Origin: Thioploca sp.
GTDB taxonomy: Bacteria > Pseudomonadota > Gammaproteobacteria > Beggiatoales > Beggiatoaceae
Direction: 5' to 3'
Length of the DNA stretch: 44,406 nt
Assembly (NCBI GenBank): GCA_012032555.1
Contig: JAAUSR010000040.1
Coordinates: forward strand, 1 to 44,406
How positions within the stretch are numbered: the stretch's first letter is position 1; each line of letters starts with the position of its first letter. The translations under genes were made by a program, and so were the position numbers. Below the pieces are notes generated by a model. That model saw only the letters and a list, made by a program, of their open reading frames with translations, did not search any database and had not been told where the DNA came from. Positions 1 to 9,820 of the stretch are shown piece after piece.

Positions 1-26
1 GGTAACATTTTTTAACCACCCCCTAG

Positions 27-49
27 CCCCCTCCTTGAGAAGGAGGGGG
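27..49. repeat. Short perfect palindrome, dispersed-repeat type
   Basis: A 10-bp perfect inverted repeat (CCCCCTCCTT and AAGGAGGGGG) around a GAG loop. G/C-rich palindromes of this kind occur as dispersed intergenic elements in filamentous sulfur bacteria and cyanobacteria. It could form a hairpin in RNA. No gene adjoins it on the left within the window. Confidence 0.6.
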
Positions 50-59
50 AATGATCTCT

Positions 60-200
60 TAACTTAATGGCAGTGCCCGGTAGGGTGGGCAACATGCCGT
101 CCGTTGAACTGAATTGAGATACGGGACTAACACGGCATGTTGCCCACCACTCCATCAACGAAATAGAATAATGGTGGGCAACACTTCACTTTTGCCCACC
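60..200. repeat. Dispersed repeat cluster built on GGTGGGCAA inverted units
   Basis: A 17-bp perfect inverted repeat links 84-100 (starting GGTGGGCAACATGCC) and 132-148. A second, 9-bp pair GGTGGGCAA/TTGCCCACC lies at 173-181 and 192-200. The 11-mer at 60-70 (TAACTTAATGG) recurs in reverse complement at 11076-11086, so this is a multi-copy family. From 201 to the end of rnhA at 481 I see no gene I can support. Confidence 0.6.
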
Positions 201-480
201 TTACTGAGAAAAAGTTGAATCCATCGTGGCATGGATAGTATTGGAAAAATTGAACAGAGCAAAACTTAAAAATTCAGTGTTGGATTAATCGTTAACTGAT
301 TGTGATACCGTGTCAAGATAGCTTTCCCAAGGCGCAGTAAAGTTTCTTTACTTTCGTCAACAAAACCAATAATAATGCCATAAGTAAGATGAGATAACTT
401 TGCACTGAGAATGACTTTAATAATTTCACAATGTTCCTGCCAACACAATAATTTTTTATAGTTTTCTCGTCGGTGGAGTA

Positions 481-930
481 TTATTTATCTCGCAAAACCA
501 ACTCAATGCCTTGATTAGCTAGTTGATCAGCCATTTCGTTTTCGGGATGTCCGTTGTGTCCTTTTATCCACAGCCATTCCACTTGATGCTTTTGAGTCAC
601 TTTATCTAGGCGTTGCCATAAATCTTCATTTTTAACAGGTTCTTTATTAGTTCTTTGCCAACCGCGTTGTTTCCACTGCGTAATCCATTCAGTAATTCCT
701 CTTTTGACATATTGAGAATCCGTGGTTAAACGAACGTGGCAAGGACGGATTAATGTTTCCAAAGCCATAATAGCCGCTAGTAATTCCATACGGTTATTAG
801 TTGTGTGGGATTCCCCACCATATAATTGTTTTTCTTTATCTTTATAACGCAATAATATTCCCCAACCACCTGGTCCGGGATTACCCCGACAAGCACCATC
901 AGTAAAAGCTTCAACCCAAGATTGAGTCAT
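481..930 (-). CDS. rnhA: Ribonuclease HI
   Basis: RNase HI cleaves the RNA strand of RNA-DNA hybrids, for example in Okazaki primers and R-loops. The 149-residue length is normal. The acidic catalytic set is visible: D in [15 protein letters not shown] in [11 protein letters not shown] in TTDSQYV, the loop histidine in [13 protein letters not shown] and the final D in that motif. Its ATG overlaps the end of the upstream methyltransferase by 4 bases (ATGA), which suggests translational coupling. A yafS-like methyltransferase beside rnhA matches the order known from enterobacteria, although dnaQ, the usual other neighbour, is not seen. Confidence 0.97.
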   Translation of the reverse strand: MTQSWVEAFTDGACRGNPGPGGWGILLRYKDKEKQLYGGESHTTNNRMELLAAIMALETLIRPCHVRLTTDSQYVKRGITEWITQWKQRGWQRTNKEPVKNEDLWQRLDKVTQKHQVEWLWIKGHNGHPENEMADQLANQGIELVLRDK

Positions 931-1670
931 CGGTGATCTTCAAAATGAGTGCTCATGGCGCCAGTTACTAAAGTTTGTTTGGGCCACCATTTCGGTTTAA
1001 GGGGGGTAAGGGTTGCTACCCGTTTTTTAGCGACGATAAGATAGACAGCACCAAAATTATTTAACCAATGAGCACTCATCTTTTCTAAAAGGATTGTGAA
1101 ATTTTTAAGACGGTCATTATGAAAAGGAAGTGCATAAAAAAAAGTTCTTTGATTGGTTACTTCAAAATCAAGTAAAGTTAACCAATCTTTTAGACGTAAT
1201 AAGGGTAAAAAACGCCCACACCAGGGTGCCACTGGTTTATAACGTGCCCTTAACCAATGCCACACTCCCCATAAGCTAATGGGATTAAAACCTAAGATAA
1301 CGATATAACCTTCCGGGATTAAAATTCGTTCGACTTCTCGTAAGATTTCATGCGGATTCTCTTCAAATTCCAAAGTATGGGGTAACACCACCACATCTAA
1401 ACTATCTTGAGCAAAGGGTAATGTTGTTACCGCAGCATGGACATGAGAAAAAGCCGAATGAGTCACTGATGTGGTTGTCGTTAAGATACAGCGGTGCATA
1501 ATACGACTACTTTCTAATAAACAGCCCGCTCCTATCGATCCGATTTGCAATAAATGATAACCAAACAATTGTGGTAAAACTTGTTGCAAAGTCTCCGCTT
1601 CTTCTTGTAATAAGCGTTTCCCCAAAGGGGTATGAAACCAATGGTTCAATTGGGTAGAGCGAATGCTCAT
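927..1670 (-). CDS. Class I SAM-dependent methyltransferase, YafS-like
   Basis: A 247-residue protein with a Methyltransf_11-type core. The glycine-rich SAM loop is [13 protein letters not shown] near residues 40-52. The segment [19 protein letters not shown] (about 83-101) is the usual acidic motif and post-motif, and [18 protein letters not shown] (about 113-130) is the late beta strand seen in ubiquinone/menaquinone-type methyltransferases. The substrate is unknown; YafS itself is uncharacterised. It lies 14 bp after ybaB and overlaps rnhA by 4 bp, so dnaX-ybaB-methyltransferase-rnhA is probably one operon. The cysteine in the SAM loop and the loose GxGxG make the exact cofactor contacts uncertain. 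Confidence 0.85.
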   Translation of the reverse strand: MSIRSTQLNHWFHTPLGKRLLQEEAETLQQVLPQLFGYHLLQIGSIGAGCLLESSRIMHRCILTTTTSVTHSAFSHVHAAVTTLPFAQDSLDVVVLPHTLEFEENPHEILREVERILIPEGYIVILGFNPISLWGVWHWLRARYKPVAPWCGRFLPLLRLKDWLTLLDFEVTNQRTFFYALPFHNDRLKNFTILLEKMSAHWLNNFGAVYLIVAKKRVATLTPLKPKWWPKQTLVTGAMSTHFEDHR

Positions 1671-1684
1671 TAATCTGATAATGA

Positions 1685-2008
1685 TTAAAAAGGTAATTTA
1701 AATCCTTCAGGTAATCCTAATCCACCAGCCATGTTAGCTAATTTATCTTGACTAGTTCTTTCCACTTTACGCACGGCATCATTGACAGCTGCCGCGATCA
1801 AATCCTCTAACATTTCTTTGTCTTCTTTCATCAATTCTGGATCAATTTCAACGCGTCGGACATCATGTCGTCCGGTCATCACAATTTTAACCATTCCTCC
1901 TCCGGCTTCACCGGTGATTTCTAAGTGAGCTAATTCCTCTTGTGCTTTTTGAAAGTTACTTTGAATTTTTTGTGCTTGTTTCATTAAATTGGAAATTCCG
2001 CCTTTCAT
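1685..2008 (-). CDS. ybaB: YbaB/EbfC family nucleoid-associated protein
   Basis: A 107-residue dimeric DNA-binding protein, the standard length. It has an N-terminal coiled-coil helix (about residues 5-30, [18 protein letters not shown]), then the family core [20 protein letters not shown] and a C-terminal helix. The ATG has a reasonable Shine-Dalgarno (AGAGGA) 8 bases upstream. It sits downstream of dnaX as in most gammaproteobacteria, but recR, which normally follows, is missing and replaced by the methyltransferase gene. Confidence 0.95.
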   Translation of the reverse strand: MKGGISNLMKQAQKIQSNFQKAQEELAHLEITGEAGGGMVKIVMTGRHDVRRVEIDPELMKEDKEMLEDLIAAAVNDAVRKVERTSQDKLANMAGGLGLPEGFKLPF

Positions 2009-2172
2009 ATATTCTGTCCTCTAATCATTTTAAAGTAGACGTCTTCTTACACTGATTGTGAAAACTAATGGGTCTCTTCATGACGTAATAAATTTTAGGT
2101 AGTATACTGAATATTTTGCACTTCTTCTATAATGAGAGCAAGTTAAGAAGAGTAAATAAAATACTTAAAAAG

Positions 2173-3750
2173 TTATTTAATATCGAGTTGGGCATCACCA
2201 TTTTCCTTTAAATAATTTACAAAAGGATCATTATTAATTTCTTGTAACACATATTGTTGACGAGATTCTTCAATACGTTGTTGTTGTTCTGCTGGTGTTA
2301 CTGTTTGAGGGATTTCCACCCGAATATGAATTTGTTGGGGGCTACCATAATGTTGCTGTAACAATTCTTCTAATTTATTTTTGCGTTCCTGGGTCAGTAA
2401 AAGTTTATGTTGTGGTGGTAAAACCAGTTCCCAATTATTACCGTCATGTTGCTTAAGTTCGCAATTGAAAGCGAGCTGTTTAATAATGCCTTTCAGTTCT
2501 AAAGTATGTACGAGTTGATTCCATTGTTCAGTTAATGGAGCAATAGGCGAAACTGGAGTTGGTATGGCAGCCGCTGTTATTGAGGTGTCCGTTGTGGCTT
2601 CCCAAACGGGCTTTGCTGATGGTATATGGTTAGATTCCTCAATCGGAGCCGGTGATAGTGTGAAAGTATCCGGATGGAAGGCTAACATGCGTAGCATAAC
2701 CATTTCAAAACCACCCCGTGGTTCTGGGGCGAGCGGTAAATCACGTCGTCCTAATAAGCCGATTTGGTAAAATAATTGTACTGTTTCTGGCGTTAATTGC
2801 CGAGACAGTTGTAAGATAGCTTCACTGTGAGGTTGATTGAGATCGATTGCGCCTGGAACCAGTTGAGCTACAGCAATTTGTTGCAGTAAAGACAGTATTT
2901 CTCCCAGGAGATTTATAAAATCAGGGTTATATTCTGCTAATTGGGTAATTTGATTTAATAGCCCCGGTGCGTCTTGAGCCGCTAATGAATTAATCAGTCC
3001 AATCACGCTATCTGGGTCAAGCGTACCCAACATTTGATTCACGTCAGTACTGGAAAGTTGCCCACCACTATAAGCAATGGCTTGCTCTAATAAACTTAAG
3101 GCGTCTCGTAAGCTTCCTTCTGCCGCTTGAGCTAATGAATAAATTGCTTTAGATTCGTAAGGAATACTCTCTTCAGTCAAGATTTTAGTTAACTGTTGAG
3201 TGATCAATTCTACGGGCAGTCTTTTCAGATTAAACTGTAAACAACGTGATAAAACCGTGGCCGGAATTTTTTGCGGGTCGGTGGTGGCTAATAAAAATTT
3301 AATATGCGGTGGTGGTTCTTCCAACGTTTTCAATAGCGCATTAAAACTATGGGTGGATAGCATATGCACTTCGTCAATTAAGTAAACTTTATAACGTCCT
3401 CGAGTGGGTGCATATTGTACATTTTCTAAGAGATCACGGGTATCTTCTACTTTAGTACGGGAAGCTGCGTCGACTTCAATTAAATCGATAAACCGACCCT
3501 CATCAATTTCACGACAAGCTAAACACTGTCCACAAGGATAAGCGGTCACACCCTGTTCACAATTCAGTGACTTTGCCAAAATACGAGCCACCGTAGTTTT
3601 TCCCACGCCACGGGTACCCGTAAATAAATAGGCGTGATGTAACTTATTATTTTCCAATGCATTAATCAAAGCACGTAAGACATGAGTTTGTCCTACCATG
3701 GCAGAAAAATAACGCGGACGCCATTTGCGGGCAAAAACTTGGTAAGTCAT
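2173..3750 (-). CDS. dnaX: DNA polymerase III subunit tau (clamp loader)
   Basis: Clamp-loader ATPase and organiser of the replicase. Walker A is GTRGVGKTT (about residues 45-53), the zinc module has four cysteines (CEQG, PCGQCLAC), Walker B is LIDEVHML and the SRC motif is LSRCLQF. Domain III ends near residue 375, a short proline-rich linker follows, and residues about 410-525 are the tau-specific C-terminal region. At 525 residues it is shorter than E. coli tau (643). I found no A-AAA-AAG-type slippery heptamer near codons 340-420, so a separate gamma product made by frameshifting is not supported. The start has no strong Shine-Dalgarno. Confidence 0.95.
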   Translation of the reverse strand: MTYQVFARKWRPRYFSAMVGQTHVLRALINALENNKLHHAYLFTGTRGVGKTTVARILAKSLNCEQGVTAYPCGQCLACREIDEGRFIDLIEVDAASRTKVEDTRDLLENVQYAPTRGRYKVYLIDEVHMLSTHSFNALLKTLEEPPPHIKFLLATTDPQKIPATVLSRCLQFNLKRLPVELITQQLTKILTEESIPYESKAIYSLAQAAEGSLRDALSLLEQAIAYSGGQLSSTDVNQMLGTLDPDSVIGLINSLAAQDAPGLLNQITQLAEYNPDFINLLGEILSLLQQIAVAQLVPGAIDLNQPHSEAILQLSRQLTPETVQLFYQIGLLGRRDLPLAPEPRGGFEMVMLRMLAFHPDTFTLSPAPIEESNHIPSAKPVWEATTDTSITAAAIPTPVSPIAPLTEQWNQLVHTLELKGIIKQLAFNCELKQHDGNNWELVLPPQHKLLLTQERKNKLEELLQQHYGSPQQIHIRVEIPQTVTPAEQQQRIEESRQQYVLQEINNDPFVNYLKENGDAQLDIK

Positions 3751-4189
3751 GATGTTATTATCGGTAGTTGTTAGTGATGAGCTATGATTAAATTTGGGAT
3801 CAAGGAATGAATTATTGCCAGATACTTTTTGATAATATTAACAGTTTAGAATTAAATCGGCTATCTTTCATAGCGGCGAAACACGAGAATTCTTTCCTAC
3901 TTTGACTTAAGAGCTAATTCATTCAGTGAAATAAATAACCGATCTTGACTGCTAATGAGTCCTACTAATAGTAGTTATGTGGTTTAATAATCGCATTATT
4001 TTCAGTTTAATACCCAATTGGTAAAGAAGCTGTGCATAATCAGAGCTAATTATTGTAAAATAATATTTCTTCATTCAACTGAAACTCAATGAATGTAAGA
4101 AATAAGGCAAAGTTGCTAGGCGTGGTAAAGTCTCTGCGTAGGTAGCTAGTCTGTTTTTGAAAACAAATCTCAAAACGGATAACGAACAC
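3751..4189. other. Divergent intergenic region, dnaX versus membrane protein
   Basis: About 440 bp of AT-rich DNA separate two divergently transcribed genes, so promoters for both should lie here. The 4.5S RNA gene, which adjoins dnaX in many gammaproteobacteria, was looked for: the conserved GGTCAGGNCCGGAAGG apical sequence is absent on both strands. No other gene or clear repeat was seen. Confidence 0.4.
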
Positions 4190-7100
4190 ATGACTTCTAT
4201 TTTCCACAGCTTATTCAAACTCGAACGTGGTGAGGAGAAATTAGTTGTACTCAACTTTCTCCAAGCCGTACTGATTGGATTGCCGCGCTTATTCACCATG
4301 ACGGTAGCGAGTGCACTCTTTCTAGAAAAATATTCCGCCGATAAATTACCTTACGTGTTTATTGCCTCAGCATTGCTAGTGGCGTTGATTGGTCTGGTTC
4401 ACCTCAATTTAGATCGATACATTAGCTTTATTCGCTTACAAAGCAGTAGCTTACTGTTCCTCGCCCTCGCTTCGGCTAGTTTTATTGCCTTGCTATGGAT
4501 ATTACCGGATGCGGGCTGGCCCCTATTTTTGCTGTGGGTATGGTTTGATATCGAATGGATTTTGACCAACATCGTGTTTTGGGGAACAGCTAATCGCCTG
4601 TTTACCGCCCGCCAGGGGAAACGTTTATTTGGCTTAGTGGGTGCTGGGGAAATTTTCACGATGGTTATTGGCGGGTTGTTAGCGCCTTGGCTAGTTGGTT
4701 TACTAGGTACCCGTAATCTCTTGTGGTTTTCCTTAGTAGGATTGGTGTTAGCTTTTTTCAATCTCAATTACTTACATCACAACTTCCGGCTGAAATTTGT
4801 TGAACCTCAAAGTCATGATGCGATTGGTGGACAACCGGTTACCACTCACACGATTTCATTACGAGATCTATTCAAAATTCGTTATGTTATCTTGATATTT
4901 CTGTTTTACGCTTTCTTGCGCCACGTCATTGATTACTTTCTTAATAATTTATTTTTCGCCCAAGTCAATAGTCAATACCCCAATGCGGATCAAGTCGCGG
5001 GGTTCATGGGTCAATTCTTGGCTATCCTGGGATTTTTTAGTTTATTTTTCCGCCTGTTTATTTCGAGTTATTGGTTAACCCGCTTGGGATTGTTTATTAG
5101 CTTAATCACGGTACCTTTGCTGGTTATAATCGGCTCAGTAATGGTAACCGGCACTGCCCACTGGTTCAACGAAACAATATTACTTTTCTGGTTGGTCGTT
5201 GGCATAAAAGCCTTGAAAGATCTCTTGGCTGGCTCAGTTACTTTTCCGGCTTATTACATGTTGTATCAACCGCTATCTTATGAACAACGCGGACGGGTTC
5301 AAACGACGGCTGAAACTATCGTTGGTCCGGTACTGGGCATTATCGCCGGTATTTTTATCCTGCTGCTTCTAGAATATTTTCGTATTTCACCAATCCAATT
5401 GGCTCCTTGGCTAGCTGCTATAGCTATTCTTTGGTTAGTCATTGGGGTACTCGCTAATCATGAATACCGCCGCACCTTAACGGCCCTGCTTAAACTTTGG
5501 GGTGAAAGTCGCACACCTCGTAGTACCGATGAAGCTTGGACTTTAGAGATACTCACTCGGAATTTAGCTGAACGCCCACCAACAGAATTACGTTATTGCC
5601 TAGAACTGCTAGAACAAATACAAACGCCACTCATTCGTACCCGGGTTGAACACTTATTATTGGAGTTGCTTGGACATGCTGATGCTGAAGTACGCACTAG
5701 CGTCTATGCTAGTTTAGAACGACTAGCACCCACGAATGCTTTTATTCCTTTACGCAGCCGCTTAGAGGTAGAAGACGTTATCCCGGCCAAAGTTGCATTA
5801 TTACGTGCGCTAGCAGCTACCGAAGGCCAAGTCGAAGCAATAGAAAATTCTACCATTCCAACTCATGATGGCAGTTCCTTAGCACCATTTACCTCTGAGT
5901 CTTTAAATTTGATTAGCGCTTATTTAGCGAGTGACAACCTAGAACTCCAACGTGGTGCCATGGTCGCCTTGATTTTGCATGGTGGTATGGAAGGTGTTGT
6001 CAAAGCCGGACCATTCCTCATCGGTCTGGAAGAATCAGCGGATCCGCAACAACGGGCTTTTGCCGCTGAAGTGTTAGGAGAATTGGGCCTTGCTTCGTTA
6101 TACCGCACCTTAGCACCATTACTTTTAGATGACGATTTACAGGTACGCCACATGGCATTACAGGCTGCTGGACGCCTAAATAATCCCCGCTTATGGCCCT
6201 TAGTCATTGAAAATCTCCAATGGATTGGGGTGCGAGAAAGCGCGGTGCAAACCCTGATTCAAGCAGGTGCTTCAGCCTTACCGGCTTTAGAAGCCGCTTA
6301 CCCAACTCAATCAACCCCAGTACGTCGCCAAATTATTCGTATTTATGGACGCATCCAACATCCTCAAGCTATTTCTCTGTTGTATAGTAACTTTGAGGAA
6401 GCTGATCGCAACTTGCGCCAGGAGATTCTCTGGTCGTTGCACCAATTACACTATCAAGCGCCGGATCAGGCACGTATTGACGCACTACTACATGAAGAAG
6501 TCGAGTATGGTAATACCTTAATGGTGGCTAGTGTCGAACTGGATGGGCCTAAAGCAATGGAATTGTTACATACTGCGCTAGACTATGAATTAGAAAAGAC
6601 TCGAGTCCGAGTTTTTCTCCTGTTGTCTTTCATCTACGCTCCAGACCTAATTGCGCGGATTCGCTACCATAGTGATACTGATTTGCGGGATCTGGCATTG
6701 GAATTATTTGATACCGTTATCTATAAAAAGCATAAACACCTCATTGCACCATTGCTGTTTGGTGACACTACCGTAACACCACAGCATCAACCACTAGAAC
6801 GCATTAAGGATATGTTGGCACATCCTAACCGGTGGAACAACCCTTGGCTCATTGCTTGCGCGATCGAAGCGGCAGATGCGGCACTAAAAATGACGATGGA
6901 TAATCTTCGCCACCATTTGGCACCGTTACTCGAAGTAGATAATGCCTTGATTCGAGAAACCGCTCGTTATACCACTCAACTGTTAGGCCGAGAATATCTT
7001 GGACAATTACATGATCAACCGCAATTACATTTACCGACGATTGAAAAAGTCAGATTATTACAGCATTTCAGTTTATTTGCTGAATTACCAGCAGAAATTC

Positions 7101-7939
7101 TAGCAGAAGAAGCCGAACTCTTTGAAGAAGTCGTGGTAGCCAGCGGAGAAACTTTACTTCACCAGGGACAAGCTGGTAATGCTATGTATGTCATTGCTGA
7201 AGGTAGTTTACGCGTACATGATAATGAACAAACCTTAGCTGAACTCGGTCCTGGACAAAGTTTTGGCGAACTCAAAGCATTAGAACCAAAAGCACGCACG
7301 ACTTCAATCACCGCCCAACGTCGTAGTTATTTATTTCAGCTAACCCATGATAATCTGCAAGCCCTAGAAGAAACCCGTATCGAAGTTGCTCGCAGCGTAC
7401 TAAAATACTTACACACTCGCCTATACGAATTAACTGCGCAACATAAACTGCCCTTGTCGCTGTTATCCTTACCAGCAGCAGAAAATGAACAGCAGCCTAT
7501 CCCACCAACTAATAAAGTATTAGAACCTTTATCATTGCTAGAAAAACTAATTATTTTCAAAGGTACTACTGTATTTACCAATACTTCAGATGATTTTCTC
7601 TCTGAACTCGCCCAATTGGCACAAGAACGTTACCTACACTCAGGCCAATCTTTATTTAAAGCCGGAGAAACGGACATGGCATTTTATCTAGTAGTAGAAG
7701 GTGCATTGATTTTATATGATGGCGAACAACCACTTGGGCTACTAGGTCAACGCATGAGTATGGGAGAAATCAGTTTATTGCTACCGATATCTCATCTATT
7801 CAGCGCTACGGCAGTTGGTGAAACGCGGTTGTTGGTATTACATCATCAAACCGTAGTAGAACCTATTCGGGAACGCCATGAGGTTATCCGCGGCATTATT
7901 CAAACTTTAGTTCAACGGTTACGGGAAGCTAAACAATAA
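4190..7939 (+). CDS. ATP/ADP translocase-like membrane domain fused to HEAT repeats and two cNMP-binding domains
   Basis: A 1249-residue protein. Residues about 20-440 hold roughly ten to twelve hydrophobic segments resembling the ATP:ADP antiporter/MFS-type fold. Residues about 455-940 are helical repeats of HEAT type (for example RVEHLLLELLGHADAEVR and DDDLQVRHMALQAAGRL). Two cyclic-nucleotide-binding folds follow at about 950-1075 and 1115-1245. The first keeps a cassette-like FGELKALEPKARTTS with an arginine; the second (MGEISLLLPISHLFSA) lacks it and probably does not bind cNMP. The frame opens at a TTG (4157), but the ATG at 4190 is the more likely start. Transport substrate is unknown; nucleotide transport is not demonstrated for such fusions. 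Confidence 0.75.
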   Translation: MTSIFHSLFKLERGEEKLVVLNFLQAVLIGLPRLFTMTVASALFLEKYSADKLPYVFIASALLVALIGLVHLNLDRYISFIRLQSSSLLFLALASASFIALLWILPDAGWPLFLLWVWFDIEWILTNIVFWGTANRLFTARQGKRLFGLVGAGEIFTMVIGGLLAPWLVGLLGTRNLLWFSLVGLVLAFFNLNYLHHNFRLKFVEPQSHDAIGGQPVTTHTISLRDLFKIRYVILIFLFYAFLRHVIDYFLNNLFFAQVNSQYPNADQVAGFMGQFLAILGFFSLFFRLFISSYWLTRLGLFISLITVPLLVIIGSVMVTGTAHWFNETILLFWLVVGIKALKDLLAGSVTFPAYYMLYQPLSYEQRGRVQTTAETIVGPVLGIIAGIFILLLLEYFRISPIQLAPWLAAIAILWLVIGVLANHEYRRTLTALLKLWGESRTPRSTDEAWTLEILTRNLAERPPTELRYCLELLEQIQTPLIRTRVEHLLLELLGHADAEVRTSVYASLERLAPTNAFIPLRSRLEVEDVIPAKVALLRALAATEGQVEAIENSTIPTHDGSSLAPFTSESLNLISAYLASDNLELQRGAMVALILHGGMEGVVKAGPFLIGLEESADPQQRAFAAEVLGELGLASLYRTLAPLLLDDDLQVRHMALQAAGRLNNPRLWPLVIENLQWIGVRESAVQTLIQAGASALPALEAAYPTQSTPVRRQIIRIYGRIQHPQAISLLYSNFEEADRNLRQEILWSLHQLHYQAPDQARIDALLHEEVEYGNTLMVASVELDGPKAMELLHTALDYELEKTRVRVFLLLSFIYAPDLIARIRYHSDTDLRDLALELFDTVIYKKHKHLIAPLLFGDTTVTPQHQPLERIKDMLAHPNRWNNPWLIACAIEAADAALKMTMDNLRHHLAPLLEVDNALIRETARYTTQLLGREYLGQLHDQPQLHLPTIEKVRLLQHFSLFAELPAEILAEEAELFEEVVVASGETLLHQGQAGNAMYVIAEGSLRVHDNEQTLAELGPGQSFGELKALEPKARTTSITAQRRSYLFQLTHDNLQALEETRIEVARSVLKYLHTRLYELTAQHKLPLSLLSLPAAENEQQPIPPTNKVLEPLSLLEKLIIFKGTTVFTNTSDDFLSELAQLAQERYLHSGQSLFKAGETDMAFYLVVEGALILYDGEQPLGLLGQRMSMGEISLLLPISHLFSATAVGETRLLVLHHQTVVEPIRERHEVIRGIIQTLVQRLREAKQ

Positions 7940-8016
7940 TGACTTAGGTAAATATATTCTGAATCTTTGCCTACTATTTTGCATTGAAGTAAAACTTAAC
8001 ATGAGGTTTATAACTG

Positions 8017-8829
8017 ATGAACTATCAACTCATTAAAGAAATTCAGGGTGACTTAAAAGCAGTAGTACGTGAGGAGATCGTTTCTTACTTTCGTGCCCTA
8101 TCCACTAGAAAAATGAAATTGCCTCGCCACAATTTTGTTATTTTTACTCAAGGTAGAACGGGAAGTAATTTACTGAGAAATCTGCTCAATTCACATCCAA
8201 ATATTTTCTGTATTAAAGATCCCTTTGTGCGTTGGCATATTAAGGTTTTATTTCCTAAGTTACACATTCGAGGACGATTAGCTAAGTATTCTAAAAGAGC
8301 AACAGTGTGCGGTTTATTGCTTCACGATGTACACTTAAATTTCCAAAAAATAGCGCATAAAGAAATCTTATCTTATTTCTATAACCAGGATTGGAAAATC
8401 ATCCATTTAAGAAGAGCAAATTTTTTCAACCAAATCGTTTCGGCTCGATTCGCATTTAGTCACCGGCAATGGCACTATCGTTCGGCAACCGATTGTGAAT
8501 CAATCCGCTCAAAAAATATCTCTATTAATCCGACTGAAATGATCCAATTATTGGAAGAGAGAGAAGCGCGTTATTTGAAAGAGCGAGAAATGATGGCACA
8601 ATTTCCTCATCTAGAAATAGTTTTTGAAGAGGATTTATCAACAGCAGAACAACACCAGCAAACCGTTGATAAGATTTGTGACTATTTAGGGATGCCTTCT
8701 GCACCGATTCAAACTGATATGATGAAAACACCTCGTAAAACCGAGAAACTGCTGCAAAACTATGAAGAATTAGCGGCATTTTTGAAAAATACCCGATATG
8801 CTCATTTTCTCGAAATGAATTGCAACTGA
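8017..8829 (+). CDS. Sulfotransferase family protein (PAPS-dependent, Stf0-like)
   Basis: A 270-residue soluble protein. TQGRTGSNLLRNLLNSHP (about residues 44-61) is the 5'-phosphosulfate-binding loop and IIHLRRANFFNQIVSARFA (about 128-146) matches the 3'-phosphate-binding segment of PAPS sulfotransferases. The C-terminal part (IVFEEDLSTAEQHQQTVDKI) resembles the conserved EDL region of Stf0/LPS-type enzymes. The acceptor is unknown, perhaps a surface glycan or lipid. A GAGG lies 13 bases before the ATG. The preceding membrane-protein gene ends 77 bp upstream on the same strand. A second, divergent sulfotransferase lies at 39517-40368. Confidence 0.8.
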   Translation: MNYQLIKEIQGDLKAVVREEIVSYFRALSTRKMKLPRHNFVIFTQGRTGSNLLRNLLNSHPNIFCIKDPFVRWHIKVLFPKLHIRGRLAKYSKRATVCGLLLHDVHLNFQKIAHKEILSYFYNQDWKIIHLRRANFFNQIVSARFAFSHRQWHYRSATDCESIRSKNISINPTEMIQLLEEREARYLKEREMMAQFPHLEIVFEEDLSTAEQHQQTVDKICDYLGMPSAPIQTDMMKTPRKTEKLLQNYEELAAFLKNTRYAHFLEMNCN

Positions 8830-9111
8830 AATTATTCTGGAGACAATTGCAGAATTTTTAGCGAGTGGGTACGGGGTTCTTACTATTCTAATAGAAGTAG
8901 AATTATTGTTAATATTAATTAGTTACGCATATAATTGCTATTTGGTAATGCACCAATATTGAAGTATATTTAAAAATTTTGAAATAGGACGAGCTCAGTG
9001 TCTTTATTCACTTCTAATTCATAAATATTATACTATAATGCGGCTTATCACTATTCCAACTCCATTTCGGCACCGGGTTACCAACCGACGCTGATTTTTT
9101 CTTAGGTCAAG

Positions 9112-9810
9112 ATGATAATGAAATCAAATAAAACTTTCTCTATTAATGCGCTTGAATTGGGACCAATGGAAAATTTTGTTTATTTAATTCAAGATCATCG
9201 TTCAAAATGTGCTGCAGTGGTTGATCCGGCTTGGGAAGTTACTAAAGTAGTGGCTTTGATGCAGCATCAAGGATTTAAAATTACTGAGGTATTATTGACT
9301 CATAGTCATCATGATCATACCAACGGTTTAGATGATCTGTTAAATGTCTTTGATGCTCAGGTACATTTGTTGAAACCAGAAGCTCAATTTTGGGAACATG
9401 AATTAAAAAATCCGACTTTACATCATGGTGGCGATACGATTCAATTGGGGGATACTGAAATTGCCATCTGGCATACACCGGGACACACACCAGGTTCGGC
9501 TTGTTATTATTTAGATGGTCATTTATTAACCGGCGATACTTTATTTGTATACGGTTGTGGACGATGTGATTTAAGTGGTGGTGAGCCGGAACAGATGTAT
9601 CATTCATTGAAAAAGCTTGCTACTGAATTAGCACCATCAACGGTTATCCATCCTGGACATCACTATGCTCATCAACCTTCCTCTACCTTGGCAGAACAGA
9701 TAGCCGGTAACCCGTTTATGCATTTTAATAATATAACGGATTTTGTTTACTATCGTATGCATGGACATCATCGTCAAACCCCTTATACCCCGGTTATTAA
9801 CACACGTTGA
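9112..9810 (+). CDS. MBL-fold metallohydrolase, glyoxalase II-like
   Basis: A 232-residue metallo-beta-lactamase-fold hydrolase. Metal ligands are visible: THSHHDHTNG (about residues 63-72), HTPGHTPGSACYYL (about 122-135), GDTLFVYGCGRCDL (about 143-156) and the late histidine in HPGHHYAH. These belong to the glyoxalase II/persulfide dioxygenase branch. The CGRCDL motif and the shortened C-terminus (no full glyoxalase II substrate domain) leave the substrate open: a thioester or a glutathione persulfide are both possible, the latter attractive in a sulfur oxidiser. Starts at 9112 and 9118 are both possible. ygfZ begins 10 bp downstream, so the two are probably co-transcribed. Confidence 0.85.
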   Translation: MIMKSNKTFSINALELGPMENFVYLIQDHRSKCAAVVDPAWEVTKVVALMQHQGFKITEVLLTHSHHDHTNGLDDLLNVFDAQVHLLKPEAQFWEHELKNPTLHHGGDTIQLGDTEIAIWHTPGHTPGSACYYLDGHLLTGDTLFVYGCGRCDLSGGEPEQMYHSLKKLATELAPSTVIHPGHHYAHQPSSTLAEQIAGNPFMHFNNITDFVYYRMHGHHRQTPYTPVINTR

Positions 9811-9820
9811 ACTAAATAAA

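Noticed and set aside
266-448. Minus-strand 60-codon frame beside rnhA
   Set aside because: It starts at TTG with no ribosome-binding site, has no recognisable domain and lies in repeat-rich DNA; possibly a gene remnant, but not supported.
2564-2770. Plus-strand frame inside dnaX
   Set aside because: Shadow of the real dnaX frame, with low-complexity composition and no ribosome-binding site.
3751-4189. 4.5S (SRP) RNA gene next to dnaX
   Set aside because: The conserved apical sequence is absent on both strands.
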